Shown here in pieces: positions 1 through 13,900 of a stretch of DNA of 64,000 bases (the stretch's first letter is position 1; every line of letters begins with the position of its first letter). The notes beneath the pieces are model-generated. The model saw nothing but the letters and a program-made list of their open reading frames with translations. It ran no database searches and had not been told where the DNA came from. Made by a program: the position numbers and the translations under genes. The stretch comes from Acholoe squamosa (taxonomy: Eukaryota > Annelida > Polychaeta > Phyllodocida > Polynoidae): NCBI GenBank assembly GCA_949317995.1, contig OX439037.1, positions 19,642,324-19,706,323 of the forward strand. Direction: 5' to 3'.

Positions 1-477
1 CGCTACTCGTCCTGGTCACATGATGTGCCGACGGGAACCCGGATGTCGCCACAGCGCCCTCAGTGGCGGAATGCGCCAACAACTGGACGTGTGTGTCGTA
101 CGTCGGTGGCGTCGTTGTCGCGTGATGTGAATGGTGGTGGTCGAGCCCGAGCGTCGTCGTCGCCGACGTCGTCACCGGAAGTCCCAGCTGTGTGGTCGAC
201 GATGAGGTAGTTTCCGGTAGGTAGCCCCCAGAGCGGAGGTACTGTGAGACGGCGCAGCTCTGGTTAGGGGCGGCCTGGGCGGCCAGGTTCCACATGTACT
301 GGTGGTGGCTTTGATGGTGCGGCTGTGTCGGGGCTGGGAGCGCCATGTGGTGCGACTGGTGGTGGTGGTGGTGCGCCCCGGCGGCCGTCATCATGTTGTG
401 CGGCCAAGCGTCTGCCGGGGACGACATGCCAAGAACGCTGCTGAGGTTGGTGCTGACGTCGTGCGCGTACGTCCCTG
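1..477 (-). CDS. Bra: Brachyury coding exon 8, runs off the window
   Basis: Acceptor GTCTTTCAG|CAGG, phase 1. The frame stays open for 158 codons to position 1 with no stop, so the C-terminus lies to the left of the window. The product begins [20 protein letters not shown], then has a five-His run, [10 protein letters not shown], and Thr/Ser-rich tracts ([20 protein letters not shown]). GC and CpG content is clearly above that of the surrounding DNA. Low-complexity activation-type region; no enzymatic domain. Confidence 0.82.
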
Positions 478-3400
478 CTGAAAGACACGAGAACAACAAG
501 AGGTATCAGTGACTGCTGCAAACATAGCTAGGGCAATGAGATGTGAGTGATATGTGTGCTATGTACACTGAGGACGTCCCCAGTAAACCCCGCTCCCTTA
601 TTCCACTCATGCTGCACAAACACGCCCCCTAGTAGCCGCACGGCACATCAAAGACGCCGCCCGCCGCGGGACGCTTTGATCTGTGCCGCCCGGGACCGTC
701 AGGTGACACGGGCCACGGCTCATCGCCGCGGTACGCTTTGATCTCACCAGGTAGCGTTCAGGTAAAGCGCACCTGAGCAAGGCTCTTCTCCCTCCCGTCT
801 CATCCCTTCACCCCCCCCCCCCACACACACACCATGGCTCGCCAGACCATTTCTACTAACTACTAAGATCTGGTCGCCGTCTCACCTGTGGCTATGCGCG
901 CACCGATGGACACTTACACTGGGTACCCAGCGTCCATCTCGGGTAGGGAACAAGTGTCATGGACACCGGAAGTGGATCATAGATCGGCACACACCGACAA
1001 GAGCGCCACCAGGCGGGGAGGCGGGCAGTGAGGGGGGAGGTGGGGTGGAGAAAGGGAAGGGTGTAATTTAAATGAGATTTGAGGTGGAACAAAACCTGTC
1101 GATCCTCCAAACCAAATTGACCAATGAAACACATACCCCTCACTGGCCATGTCTACCCTAAGCCCCCCACCCCTTTCACCCCTATCCCAGCACCTCTTGT
1201 ACCCCGGCCAACAAAAGAAAAAGTGCTCCTCATTCCACTCGTGCACCCACTGCCTCAGGCCGACATTATGATATGGTGGAGCATGGCGGCCGTGCGGGAC
1301 GCGCTACGTGTAATTGTGTGCAGGTGGTGGTTAGGGGAGTAGAGGAGTGTGATTACTGTCTTTGTATTTGTTTTGTGTTTTACGGCCTGTAATAGCGTGC
1401 CAGGTCACCACGCACACGTAAAACACCTTCATACCTGTACTACTGTTTCATACCCACTCACACCTCCCCACCCTTCTCACCTGTGCACAGGTACCCCAGT
1501 CCCCTCTCCCTTACACTGACCCCTTGTGGTCCGGCATGTCGTCACCACCCTGAGATCGTTACCTTGTCGCTAATTACCACACCTGTGCACCGCCTACATA
1601 GGTTCAGCCACCAAAGTCAACTCTTAACGATGTGAGAGTCAATTGCTGCCAGCGGCAAGATTTGACAGGTTTTGTCGCCCTTCCACTGCTACCCCCAGTT
1701 TGAGCTCTGACTATTGTATGCTGTCAAACCATGTAGACACATAGGGATTCGGAACCATGTGTTATTAGTTGTCAACCAACGGTCTTAATTGACAGTCCCT
1801 CAGAAACTCTAGTCTTTGTCTGCGTTTGTGTGTTTTAAAAGGGTAATGTGTACCTGAAAGGTAATGCCCTAGTTAGTGAAGCTACCTCGCTGCATTTGGT
1901 GAACTCTTGAGAGGTAATTGCCAAACGAGGACTCATCTGCCGGGTATTATTTGGCTCTTCTACTATTTGAACCTAGGTGTACATTCTTTGGATCTTTTCG
2001 CCATGAATATGACCTTAGCTGTCGAAATGGCGTTAAACATCTATTACTCACTCACATTCTCTGGAATACTTCAGTTTTAACCAGTTATTCGCCTACTAAA
2101 GCATCCCCTTTCTTCAAGACAATCCTAGATGAATCAAGGTGAGGGTTTTATTCACGTTACAATTCTTCTTAAGCAAACACAAAGCAAGTCGCGGCCGGCA
2201 CACTTTCATAGCCCGGGGGCATGACACCCAATTCACCATAATGCACCACTCAACTAAAGACCATCCCAACCACATTACCCCAGCGTCTGTGGCAGAGTTC
2301 AAGGTCACAACAAGACCAAGGTAATCTTAACTTGTGACGATAAGGCCCAAGGAACACGCCATACAATCACCTTATTACTACGACCCGCTGGGGCTCTGAT
2401 CTGGGGTTGTAAATAATAAAACAAAAAAATGAGAGGGGAACAAGGGGTGAGACAGTGCCCCAGTCAGCTGAAATTGTAGGGTCATGACTTGGCTTATGCA
2501 CAGATAATCATATATCCGTCCCATAGTGTCTAGAGGGCATATACCTGTCTATGATGATGTATGGTACTTGGTACAATGCCGTCACACTTGCATGTTGCCA
2601 TACAATGTAGCTATTTGTGCCTTAGTATAAGATTTAGAGGGACAGGGTCACCAAAATTTGTCCAGAGTTATCTTTGTCAAAGGCTATAGACCGCGCATGC
2701 GCAAATGTAGGTAACCACTAACAGGCCCTGGCCATTGCACTTTAGTCTCTCAATTACCTATCAGGGGTGACTTTGCACGAGGCACCTGCCAATGGTAGGG
2801 ATTTCCGGCCATTGATGGCGCAGATAATGTTGGCACTGAGTTATAGGGTTATAGGTAAACTTTTCAAAGTTTTTGATCTAAACTCTTAAGTTGCAATTAA
2901 GTCCCCTTACCATGTCTTGGATTTGTACATGTGTGCATAACATCGTGTTTTTTTAAATGTAAAGTCAGGTAGCATTGTACACATATTTATGTAATTTTTA
3001 TGTCGATTTATAGTGTTGGAATGACACCCTTGTTTCCTTCAAAATCGGAAGGGACTTTTAGTGAATAGCATCACATTTATGACTTTTAGGAACTGTCATT
3101 TGAATGTCAAGGATTGCTAAGCAGATGTTTGGCTCTGTGCCATTGTATGAAGGCTATACTTTTCACATGTTGGTTTTATCATGTTAATTTGTTTTATTGA
3201 CCACATTAACTTCCTGTGGTACGTTGAATTAAGTTATCGCTGGGTGGTAATTTAGGCATTGCATGTTACACGTTATGAATGGGTGTGTGTCAGGCCTTGT
3301 GTGCGGGGGTCATTAATATTTGCAACTGTAGTAGCGATTAAGCAATAGTTCATCAAAATATGAAACATTCCTTTAAAAAGAAAAGGTTCAAAAATGATTT

Positions 3401-6400
3401 GTTCGCTTCCCGAAATGTAAAAAAACTTGCCAAAACAGTGAATCCATTTTCAGTAAGTAACCTTATTGACCAATGGAAATTAACGATACTGCCGTGGTAC
3501 ATATTTTTCCTATCAATGAGTGAGGTATAGCATTATTCAAAATGGCTTTATCATTATCAAGTGAAATGCCCTTCTGCTCCATCGTACTCACCATGTGCGG
3601 CGGTCCTCCTGTGGAAGGGGTGTGTGTAGGGGGTGTGTCTGTGGTCCCTCAGGGCCCCCAGTCTGTCACACGGGTGGTGGGACAGTCCCAGGGACGTGTG
3701 CAGCTGGTGGGACGTAGGGTAGGCAGCAGAGTGATGCCCTCCTGCAGCTGCAGCAGCCGCACCTAGGTACCATGGGGAGGTCACTGTAATATAATGATAC
3801 AGGGGAAAGTCAAAAATAGATATGATATGCAGTGTAGGATACTAGTAAACACACTAGTACACAGTTGTATAGATGGATGAATTCATGTGCATAAAATTGT
3901 GCTGCTCCCACCGAATGGTCACTGCAGCCGCTTTAAGATCACCATCTCGACTTGCGGTACTTCGTGAATACATGTAGTGAATAGACACATCCATATCAAA
4001 TAGACATTATTTGCATAATACAGTGATGAGAAACATTTCCCATTTACATAACTACATCTAGAAATAAAAGAAGGCTCACGATATTCATATTTACATAGTG
4101 GGTCAATTGTCAGTTTTGGACTACTGTTTTCTTTCATGGGATTATCATTATACACACTGAGGCTTCAAACGAAGATACCCACTATCAGTATTGTACAAGA
4201 AATGGACTCCTGACGTCCCTACAATTTATAGTGATTTCTAGACGTGTGATTTATTAATGCAGACCCATGCTACCACCTAGGCCATAAGGAGGTGACATGC
4301 ATGTGTGGGACCAGGAGCCTACCTGTGTTATTTACATGGAGATTCCTATTTAAACATGTGAAGTTCTCCTGACACTGGAGATAAGAAACCCCCCTATAAT
4401 TCAGCCAGGGTACCTGTGGGTTTAGCGCCACCTCGTCAAGCCCTGACACTACGACCTCTACATGGGGATCTCCCACACAGGAGGTATGGTGGGCCATTCT
4501 CACAGTAACAGCAAAATCCCTGACACTATGACCTATAGGATCTCCCACACAGAGGGCATGGTGGGCCATTCTAACATACCAGGCCCTGACTAGGTGGACC
4601 GTCGGGATCTCAGGGGTACACATACATGTACAGAGGGGCCATGGACCCATGGCCATGGAAATGCATTCCCGATACAATTTTTATATCTCCTTCTCGCTGG
4701 ATGCCCATCGATACTTTCAATCATGATTAATATCAGCCCTGCTTCCCCATCATTCTTGGTATTGCGGGTCATATCGTTATTTCCAGACAATCTCCCTCGC
4801 CATAATCCAATTAGCATTCAAACTGCTCCCTAGGCAACCCCTAGTCCTACCTATTTACACCCCTCCTCAGCGTGAAGGTTCCTATGTGGCAGTTAAGTTA
4901 CAGAACGTGTCCCCTCCCCCCAACACACGACAGAATCAGAACCCCCCCCTCCCCTCTGCTACGTATCACTACTCCTCTCGTAGCAGTATGAAATGGCGCC
5001 AACTTGTCAGATCTAACATGCCAACACCCACCGATCCCCCTATCATGTCAAGGAGGAGATGGGGGGGGGGGGGGTAGCATGGCGCGAGACATGTTTAGAT
5101 GAGAGGAGGGGTTGGAGAGAGTATCACCACTAGGACGATAAGTGAATTCTGTGAAGTTCTCACATGGTTGCCAGACGACATGCTGTAGTGCTCGGTACAT
5201 ACAGGGATCCAAAAGCCACATGCAGTCTCTAACCCCAGACCGACACCCTTATACTGGAACTGGGAGGATGTCCGCTGATCGAGGTTGGATGTATCGATAA
5301 AGACCTTTCCTTAATGGGACATCTCTCGGCTGTCCATTCTAAGGTTACTGTCAATGTATAGCAACATCTATCGATTATTCATTAAAAGCTACCTATACGC
5401 AGGTCTCTATTCAGTTACAGAATGTAATGATCTGTGCGTCAGCTGTTACAGGTGGTTTTGTTCAGGTTTGAGAAACTGAAACAAAGGCTCTTTTCATTAT
5501 ACTACTTACCATAAATGACCCTTAGGGAAGGTGGTGGGTGTGAGTCAAGATTTTCGTCTTCCACACTGTCTACAGTGGGCGACCATTACTGGAACTTGTA
5601 CTGGTGACATCCGGGGTGACATGTACAGTAATCACATATATCACAATGTGTATTGGTGATCTCTATAAAGAGCTCGACAGTAGCATGACATAGACTTGGG
5701 GAATTATCTACAAAAATGTAATTTGTATATATTTTTTCCTTCTGTGGCTATTGGCCCACAGCCCGACCTCGTCATAGTGGTGTGACCCGTGACGGTCCTG
5801 CTGTGGCTTTCTGGTTACATTAATCGCATTCAGGGATTATCTGACCACTCAGAGGCCCTAAATCCCGTCCTGTCCCTCCTCCCCACACACAACCCCCACA
5901 TTTAGGCGCCTGATCCCACCCCCAGGAGCTTGTGGCCAAGGTTAGCATGGACATGTGTGTTGGCGATATTGGCGTATTAGTTGCCGTGAGAACCTCCCGC
6001 TCTTGTCTGATAACCATCTTATAGCAGCACGGAGAACAATCAGGACCCGTATGTAAAGCCTGCTCTATCGCCCCCTGGTGGCCTGGTGGCGGCATGGATC
6101 AGTGGGGGCAGGTCGCAGGGAGCAGGTAGAGGTGATAGGACTGTACTACCTGCGGCCACTTCACACGTCAATACACAGATAACAGGGGTTAGGTGACAAT
6201 GATAGCAGTCACTGACTTTATGTAATATCTCCGTACCTGTAGGTATCAGTGTCCAGTGAGGGGAAGGGGAAGAGGAAGTGGAGTTCTGGATGTGGCCAAA
6301 ACATCTTAACATGTCAACAGTAAGTTGTGGACAGACTGTGGTGTAAAGTGCGTGGGGATTTTGGTTTTGTGCTTCTGGCTATCCTGAATCTACTCCTATT

Positions 6401-9400
6401 TCACATTTTCAATGGAGCTTTCTAAGAAAGGAAAATGGTGCAGGGAGAACCAACGGATCCACTCCCTATTCAAGCCCTACTCCGACTTTCTTTAAAAACA
6501 TAAATCTGACTTCCTGCCTCGACCTTCATCACTTCTCCCAAGTATGCCCACTTCCGACAGGGTGAGTTTGTGGGAAAGGGGAGGCGCACGTTGAAGATCC
6601 CCACATTATTCCATCATGGGGGTTCATCATGGGTGACAAGTACATGTTCCCTCACACCTGCTTGTCCCCAACCAGTTTCCACTCACTCACACACCTCCCA
6701 ACCAGGTACCAGATTAAAGCACGGCCCGCTGGTGATTGGCATGCAGATGGCATGTATCATACACAACGCGGGCTACCAGCGAATAGCCGCCATAAGCTCA
6801 CTATGATTAAGTCGGACTTAGGACTGACATGCCAGCAAAGATTGGTCTTTGCTTTATTGTTAGCGAAGCGTCCAGAAAAATAAACACCACCCCTTTCTGC
6901 ACAAAGACCCTCATTTCTCTGTGAAATGGGCGTGCGTCGGTAAAACCTGCCATATGGTGATGGGGTAGCGGGAGTGTAAGGGTGTAACCTGGTTAGTCTC
7001 TACATAGACTAGATATAACCCCCACTTTAACCCTTTAATTGTTGCATAGTGCATTGATACACTTAGCCCACTGCTGGCTGTGTTGAGTCAACTTGCCCCA
7101 TGCATGACGCTGAGCCTACAGGGTTGTTACACTCCCTAAATGTTGACATGATGCACCAATGCAGCACAGGCGAGTAGACTCACCAGCACTGCTATGATGC
7201 ATCATAATGAGCATGGACACGCTCTTGCATCATGTGGACTATATAGGGTCAATATATTTCTTTTTATACTTTTCCCCAGCACTACAGGTGTATATATAAA
7301 TAATAAAGCTACCTGTTTGCATTGACATGTGATACCCCTCTCAAAGGGTGTGCTACACAAGAATCGTACATGGGCGGGTTGCAGGTGTTACTATTGAAGC
7401 CATCACGATTATTATTTAGCCTATTAGAGCTATTCCTATGTATACATCAATTATTTCACACTGCAGCGACTCTAGAATAAATTTCATCCCATACAGATTA
7501 TTAAACTTGGAAATGAATTAGGAATAATTGGTTTCAAGGTAGCGTTCTGTCAATCTACAGTCAAACGTAATAATGTGTAATGGCGAATCTCACAACAAAC
7601 TTAACCTATACCGTAGGCATTTGTCCTAATCCTAATCACAATTAATCTACAATAGAGGTATAGAATTTCACTCCTCAAGTGAAACTATATCAGAGGTTCC
7701 AGGGCTTAAGCCTTACAGAGCCTTGTTGTTTCTGATAAAGGTAGGTAATACCGGCAGGTGGGGTTGTAAACAACGTTAATCGTGTATGTACATTGTGAAA
7801 TTGTTCGTAAGTCAAGTAAAAACAGCCTGGCCCTGCTAATCCTTGTGTAAAGATAGATCAGAGAACCAAGGGAAATGACTGGGGAAGTGGACTGTAGGCT
7901 GATTAGCCCAAGATTAAGGCGGGACCCCTGCATTCCAATATATTGGATATTGTGTTTGGGTTTATGTCGAGGGCTAGCAGAACAAGGAGAAAGGGGGAGG
8001 AGTGATTAAAAGAAAATCTAATCAACTTAGGAATGTTTATTTTTTCCTCTGAATATCTTAAATTACCAGGGTTCTTGGAATTTTTACCTCGCTCATTTCA
8101 ACCTCCTGCAACCAACCTCGCCCTCAAGCTTAGGTCTCTGAGAAAGCATTGACTGGCATGCCCCTATCTTGATCAATACATTGTATCAATTTTGCCATGC
8201 AGTAGGTTTTGAGAAATAATAAATACACATGTCCATTTTGTGATTATTTAACAATCACAATAATCACACATGCATCTCTGTCGACTTTCACTATGACCAG
8301 ATGAAAATTTAAATAATCACTTTGCCAGCAGAAATGTGAAAGTATGTACCTAAGAGATTGAATGATCTTTATTGAGAGGTGTCATGGCCCATGTCATATA
8401 GTCGTATCACCCCACCATACATCCTCATCTCATGTTATCTCTGCCGCGTTTGTCTATCCTTTGTTGCATTCCGCCATGATAAAGCATTACCCCCTCTGAT
8501 AATGTTTAGATATATGATCTGCCGACCACTATGTTTTTGCATGTGTGAAAAGCGTTGTACTTGATGGAATGGGGTTTGCATTGGGTATCAGAGGAAGAAA
8601 AGAACTGTAAATCATGTCAAAATGAAAAATGTTAATTTGGTTTCAGAAAAAAAGATTGATGAGCTCCTCTAACATCATAAAACGAACTAAAATACTTTCA
8701 ATAACATTTGGTTCAAATTTTGGGGGAAAAGAATCTATTAGATGAGCTCCTCTATGCTCCCGAAATGAACTGAAGAGATAAAGTTACCAGTGGAAGAAGA
8801 TATCTTAAATGTGAGCTGAGTGCATGGCGTCTTGGGCCAATACACAATGATCCACACATGGATATAAACTTTACTCTTTACATTTGAAGTTGTATTTTTC
8901 CTCCTCGGACATCCACAACGGCTATACCCCTAAACCATGTCTGTATCAGGTGGAAATCCTTTCAGCAGCATTATTTGTTGCAGCAAAGCCCCAGATAAAG
9001 CAGTCTATTTCACCAGGGTATGCAGAATCTGATTTATATCTTAATGCTGGGGGCTCACACCTTGTCTTCAACCCAAACAATACACGCTCCCATTTAGCTG
9101 ACGACAGCACAGTTCAACGGGAACCAGAGAAACATATTCCCGCCATTACAGCGCGCCAAAACGACAAAAGCAGACGACACTTACAGTGAGAAAGACGCTT
9201 CTGGTCGCTGTCCATGACGTCATCAAGGCTGCCGGTGTAGTCCTTTTGATCAGGTCTGAAGGAGACAAATGGAGAACACGTGAAGCCAGGTGCGACCAAT
9301 AATCCAGCTAAAGGGCAATTTGGACACATTATAAAAGCGCCCGCAGGCTGGTTTACAAGGCCTTGTATATGGCACCCACTCATGGCTGAGTGGGCGCCTT

Positions 9401-10918
9401 ACAATAGGACTACATTTCAATTTGGGAGAAAACCACCAAGAGACGTCAGTATGGACACATTACTGCCAGGACCTTTTTACATTTATTACGCTGTCTTTTT
9501 GCACTTTGGCACTTTGCCGTCTACATGTGCACTGATAATATGTATCTACTTTGAAGTCCACAAAGTCTATCTGACAGAGAAGAGGAATGACAGCTATTAT
9601 CACAAACTTTAGTCTGTTTTCTGTGTTATTTTGACCGTTTATGTTTAAATGATTGCATAAGGAGACACAAAATAATGCTCAGCTCTAGTCTGACATACGA
9701 ACCTTTCTTTTGCATCTTGGAATGCTTTGGCGAAGGGATTATATTTGATTTTCAATGCTGTGATCTGCGAAGAAATTTATAAAAGATAAATCAATCAATG
9801 TTCTTGTGTTATTTTATGTGGGAAAAGAAACGCTGATCAAAAAGTTATGTTTCAAAAATTGAGCTTTTGTATTTATGTTTAGACCATCTTATTAGTATTG
9901 GGAGACTTTCAAATTCACTTCTTTGCCACTTTCACAATCTGAGATTTTTTTCTAATGGAACCCATGTCAATGCAGTAAAATCAGAATAAATAAAGCAAAT
10001 TTGAGATTCCCATTTTTCTTCAAGTTAACCGTGGGAAAGTTTTGCTATCCAACAGCTGGAAGTAACACATTGTGAGAGGAGTTAGGGCCCATATGTGTTG
10101 GAGAGGGGGTTTAGGCTTCATTTGGTGAGTTTTACTCCAGTTCTAACCCATACTCTAACGAGGTGTGTTCGTGACAACTTGAAACAAGGTGTGAGTGGTC
10201 ACAGAGTGTCAGGTCCCTCTCAAACACCCCCACCCTCTTCTGAATATCTATTGTCTTTGTACAACCACAATCTATATACAGCCAAACAAAATCTTACTTT
10301 TATTTTAAATAATTATCGCATATCTCCTATCTATCAACCGCATTTTCCTTAGAGAACAAAATCAGTCATTCCAAGAGTTGACCTTATGAAAAATGGGCGT
10401 TAAGACGAGTATGTGAGATTGTTATTAAAGTTATAGTTCATTTTCTGAAAAGGATTTCAAATATTTTTTTTTCTTACAGGGCACATGTATCATGAAGGGC
10501 CAGCATATATTTGTCAACAGTAAGCACACATGTCATCTTGCTTCTTTTTGTTTTCTTCTGACCCTTGATAAGCGAGCAAAATGAAATTCGAAGGGCCCAT
10601 TACAAATTTCAACCTTTCCAATCCTAATTTCTTTTTTATATAGAATGTTTCACTTACCTCTTCATTCTGGTAGGCAGTAACGGCAACAAACTGTGTTTCT
10701 GTGAAGGCGTGTGTGGCTATGGTCCTCTTCTCATCCCCTGCACCCATCCTGATAATATGAACCCGGGGTTGGTACTTGTGTAGAGAGTTCAACATGATCT
10801 GTAATATAATGGAGAGAGTTGTGTGAAAGAGAAATGACTAGAAAATATAAAAAATTATGTCAACTGCATTTTTTACAAGAATTCTAAGGCTCAACAATGG
10901 CAGTGGTCCGCAGTCGTA

Positions 10919-10998
<80 letters not shown>

Positions 10999-13900
10999 AA
11001 ACTCAATCTGGAGTCAATACACATCCATGTTCAATAGATGCCGAAACAGTGGTTCATTTCTGAAAACAGACCAACAGTTTTATTTTTTAAAAACATTCGT
11101 TGTTTTTTGTCACTATTTTAAAAAAAAATGCATACCTCTAGATAATTCAGAAATTGATTTTGTCGAAAATAGGATAAAAAAAGACCTAAAATTGGAATAG
11201 AATTTCCCTGCTTGCCCTTAATCTGTATATGGATTTCTTTTCACCCTTTGTACTGTTTACCGTAACCATCACACAGCCAACGATGGAGGTGATTAATTAT
11301 GTAGATTTCAGAATGACCAAAGCAGGTTGTCTATGGGTATTTAATTATCAAGAACAAAGTGGGTGAATGGCCGTGGGAGTAAAACATAAAGGATGGGAAA
11401 TACCCCTAGATGTAGCTCAGTGTCTGGTATAATGGGTTAGAACACGGTGTTAATGGGGAGGAGATGGCTGCGTGTACAGCTTTACCCTTTAAAGGGTGAA
11501 GGGTTGCTTTACCCTTTAAAGGGTGAAGGGTTGCAGATTTGTAATTATTTTACACGAATGTAGCCCTGGCGAGTACCTCGCGGGGGCTACATTCATGCAC
11601 CAAGCCGATCGTATGTTGCACACAGCAAAGGATACATAAGATGCAGTATTGCCCTTTAAAGATTCTCCAGCACAACATGGCAGCACTGCACTGGTGCATC
11701 ATGACGCGAAATGAGTATGGAGTTTCGGGCTTAATCATGCAGCCCTTACAGGGTACACCAAAGGTGGTAGGCGTACAGAATGACTGGGCTGTACAGGTAT
11801 CCAGCACAAGCCAACACCCGGACACAGGAGCGGAAGCCGACTGGAGGATCAATGGAGCTGTGCATCTAATTAAAACGCTGCCATTGATTGGTTAACTAAC
11901 CATTTCCCACGTCCCCACACAGTGAACCCCTTTGATGTACTAACGTTACACGATAGACCATCCCCGTGCTACATCAAGATAACACATATTCACCCCTCCA
12001 GGGGGGGACGATGAGCAGCTCAGCAGAGGTTTATATCTCCATTTTCAGGAAGCAGCTCCCACCCACAGCATCCTGTATCCTGCCGTATGATTAATCCTTA
12101 AAGGGTCAGGTGTTGCCTCCAGATGAGTGGGAGTCAGTAGCTGCAGGTAACTACAGGAGGTCCTGGGTCCCGGATACTTTTCATTAATTGATAGCTTGTG
12201 GGAGGACCTATAATTGGATTCCAGATTAGAGCTGAGATTGTGGGCGGCCAGTGGTAAATATCAAAAAGGTCCTCTAGACCCCTCCCTGGGATCCAATAGT
12301 TTATGCTAGAGCCTAGACTACTAGCCTAGAGGCAAAATAAGATACAACAAATACAACAAACACAAAAGGGCATGTTCTTTTGGGCTGAAAAAAAAAACGA
12401 TCTACGCAGTGGATCCGTATAAAAACTGTTATTGTTGTAATTAAATGGCCTGACATGGTCTAAAAACTTGGGATACCTGTGTTATATGATCCCATGCTTT
12501 AATGTGGCCAATACATGTACCCCACTACCAGTCCAATTGCATTAAAAAACATTTACAACAAATTTCCCTAAACGTAATTATATTCTGAAGGAAATTGAAA
12601 GCCAAGAATCACCTCGAAAGCCTTGATAAGGGATTATTATTATGGGGGGGGGGCGGTAACAGTTGAAATTACATGTATATACAGGTCCAGGTGGTCAATC
12701 AGCCCCGCAATCAGCACTCTAAGTGATTGCTCCGCCAAATACAATGATCATCTGGGATAGGTACAGAATAGAGAGGACAAAGGACGATTTCGGCAGAGAA
12801 AATAAAAATCAGAGGACAAAGGGCACAGGGGATGGGGAGGACAGAGGGTGGACAAGGCAGAGGACAGAAAGGGTATACTGTAGGAGGGAGAGGCCAGAAA
12901 AGGAGAGGAGAGAGGGTTAGCGGAGAGAAAGGGCAGAGGAAGCAAAGGGTAGAGATCTGGGGCAGTGGAGGGCAGAGGAGAGAGCCGAGGACAGGCCAGG
13001 GAGGGGAGAGGGGAGAAGACAGAGAGTGCAGGAGGAGGCAGTCTCACTATTCCTACGGTAAACGAGTATGGTACAGCCGTAGAGTCAGGACCATATGGCG
13101 GGCGCGGCGGGCGTCTTTGAACTCACTGTATACCTCTTATAAATCTGTACCTTACCCACCAGTATCGGCTCTAACATCGGCCACTTGACTAAAACCCGTC
13201 CGGCCGTAATCAGTCCTTGTTAGGCCCAATAAAGTATCCATCTCCCACGCCTGCCCCTCCCCGGCCCTTTACTCCGCCCTCAATGAAAAACACCCCGGGT
13301 ACAAAAGCCCCCTTGTCCACCCCCTCTGTCCCCTGGGAACCCTATGTGCTTTGTACTGTACTATCCACACAGCAACCAATAGTTACAGGTGAAAATTGTA
13401 CCTGGACAAGCGACAAACCCAATTAATAGAGGCCCTATGTGTAAGGTATTGTACAGGAAGGGGTTGAGTAAGGGCTATCATGGGCACAGGTAGAGTGAGG
13501 GGGTGTACACACGGGGCCGGCCCCAGGTGAGGCGGCACCATACCTGGCCGGGCCCCGCTGTGTTGACGCCCGCCGTGCCGCAATGATCGGCAAGTTAGTG
13601 GCAGTGGAGATGAATAGAGATGGTGCCTCTGATAAGGTCAACTGCCAACAACAGAAAAACACTCTATTATCATACATGCACACAACGAGGACGAAGGGGC
13701 AGTGTTGGAGAATAGAATAAGACAAGATGGACGTTAGCTAGAATTCTGGGATAATATTAGCTGTCGGCTAATATACAAAAAGACTGTAATACACATCTAT
13801 GGAGTGATTCTTCTGTGTCTCAGCAAGATCCGACCATGCCTTTGACACTGGTAGGTGAGACGTTCCTCATTACTTCTATTTATAGGTCTCAAGTATGATA

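Noticed and set aside
5820-6095. Minus-strand frame with SSWGWDQAP as the Brachyury WGW exon
   Set aside because: The WGW word is tempting, but no acceptor/donor pair gives phase 1 to phase 1. The segment at 6237-6335 fits both neighbours.
12723-13188. Charged frames in the purine-rich tract
   Set aside because: Low-complexity GGACAGAG repeats give Arg/Glu/Gly peptides in one sense and Pro/Ser/Leu in the other.
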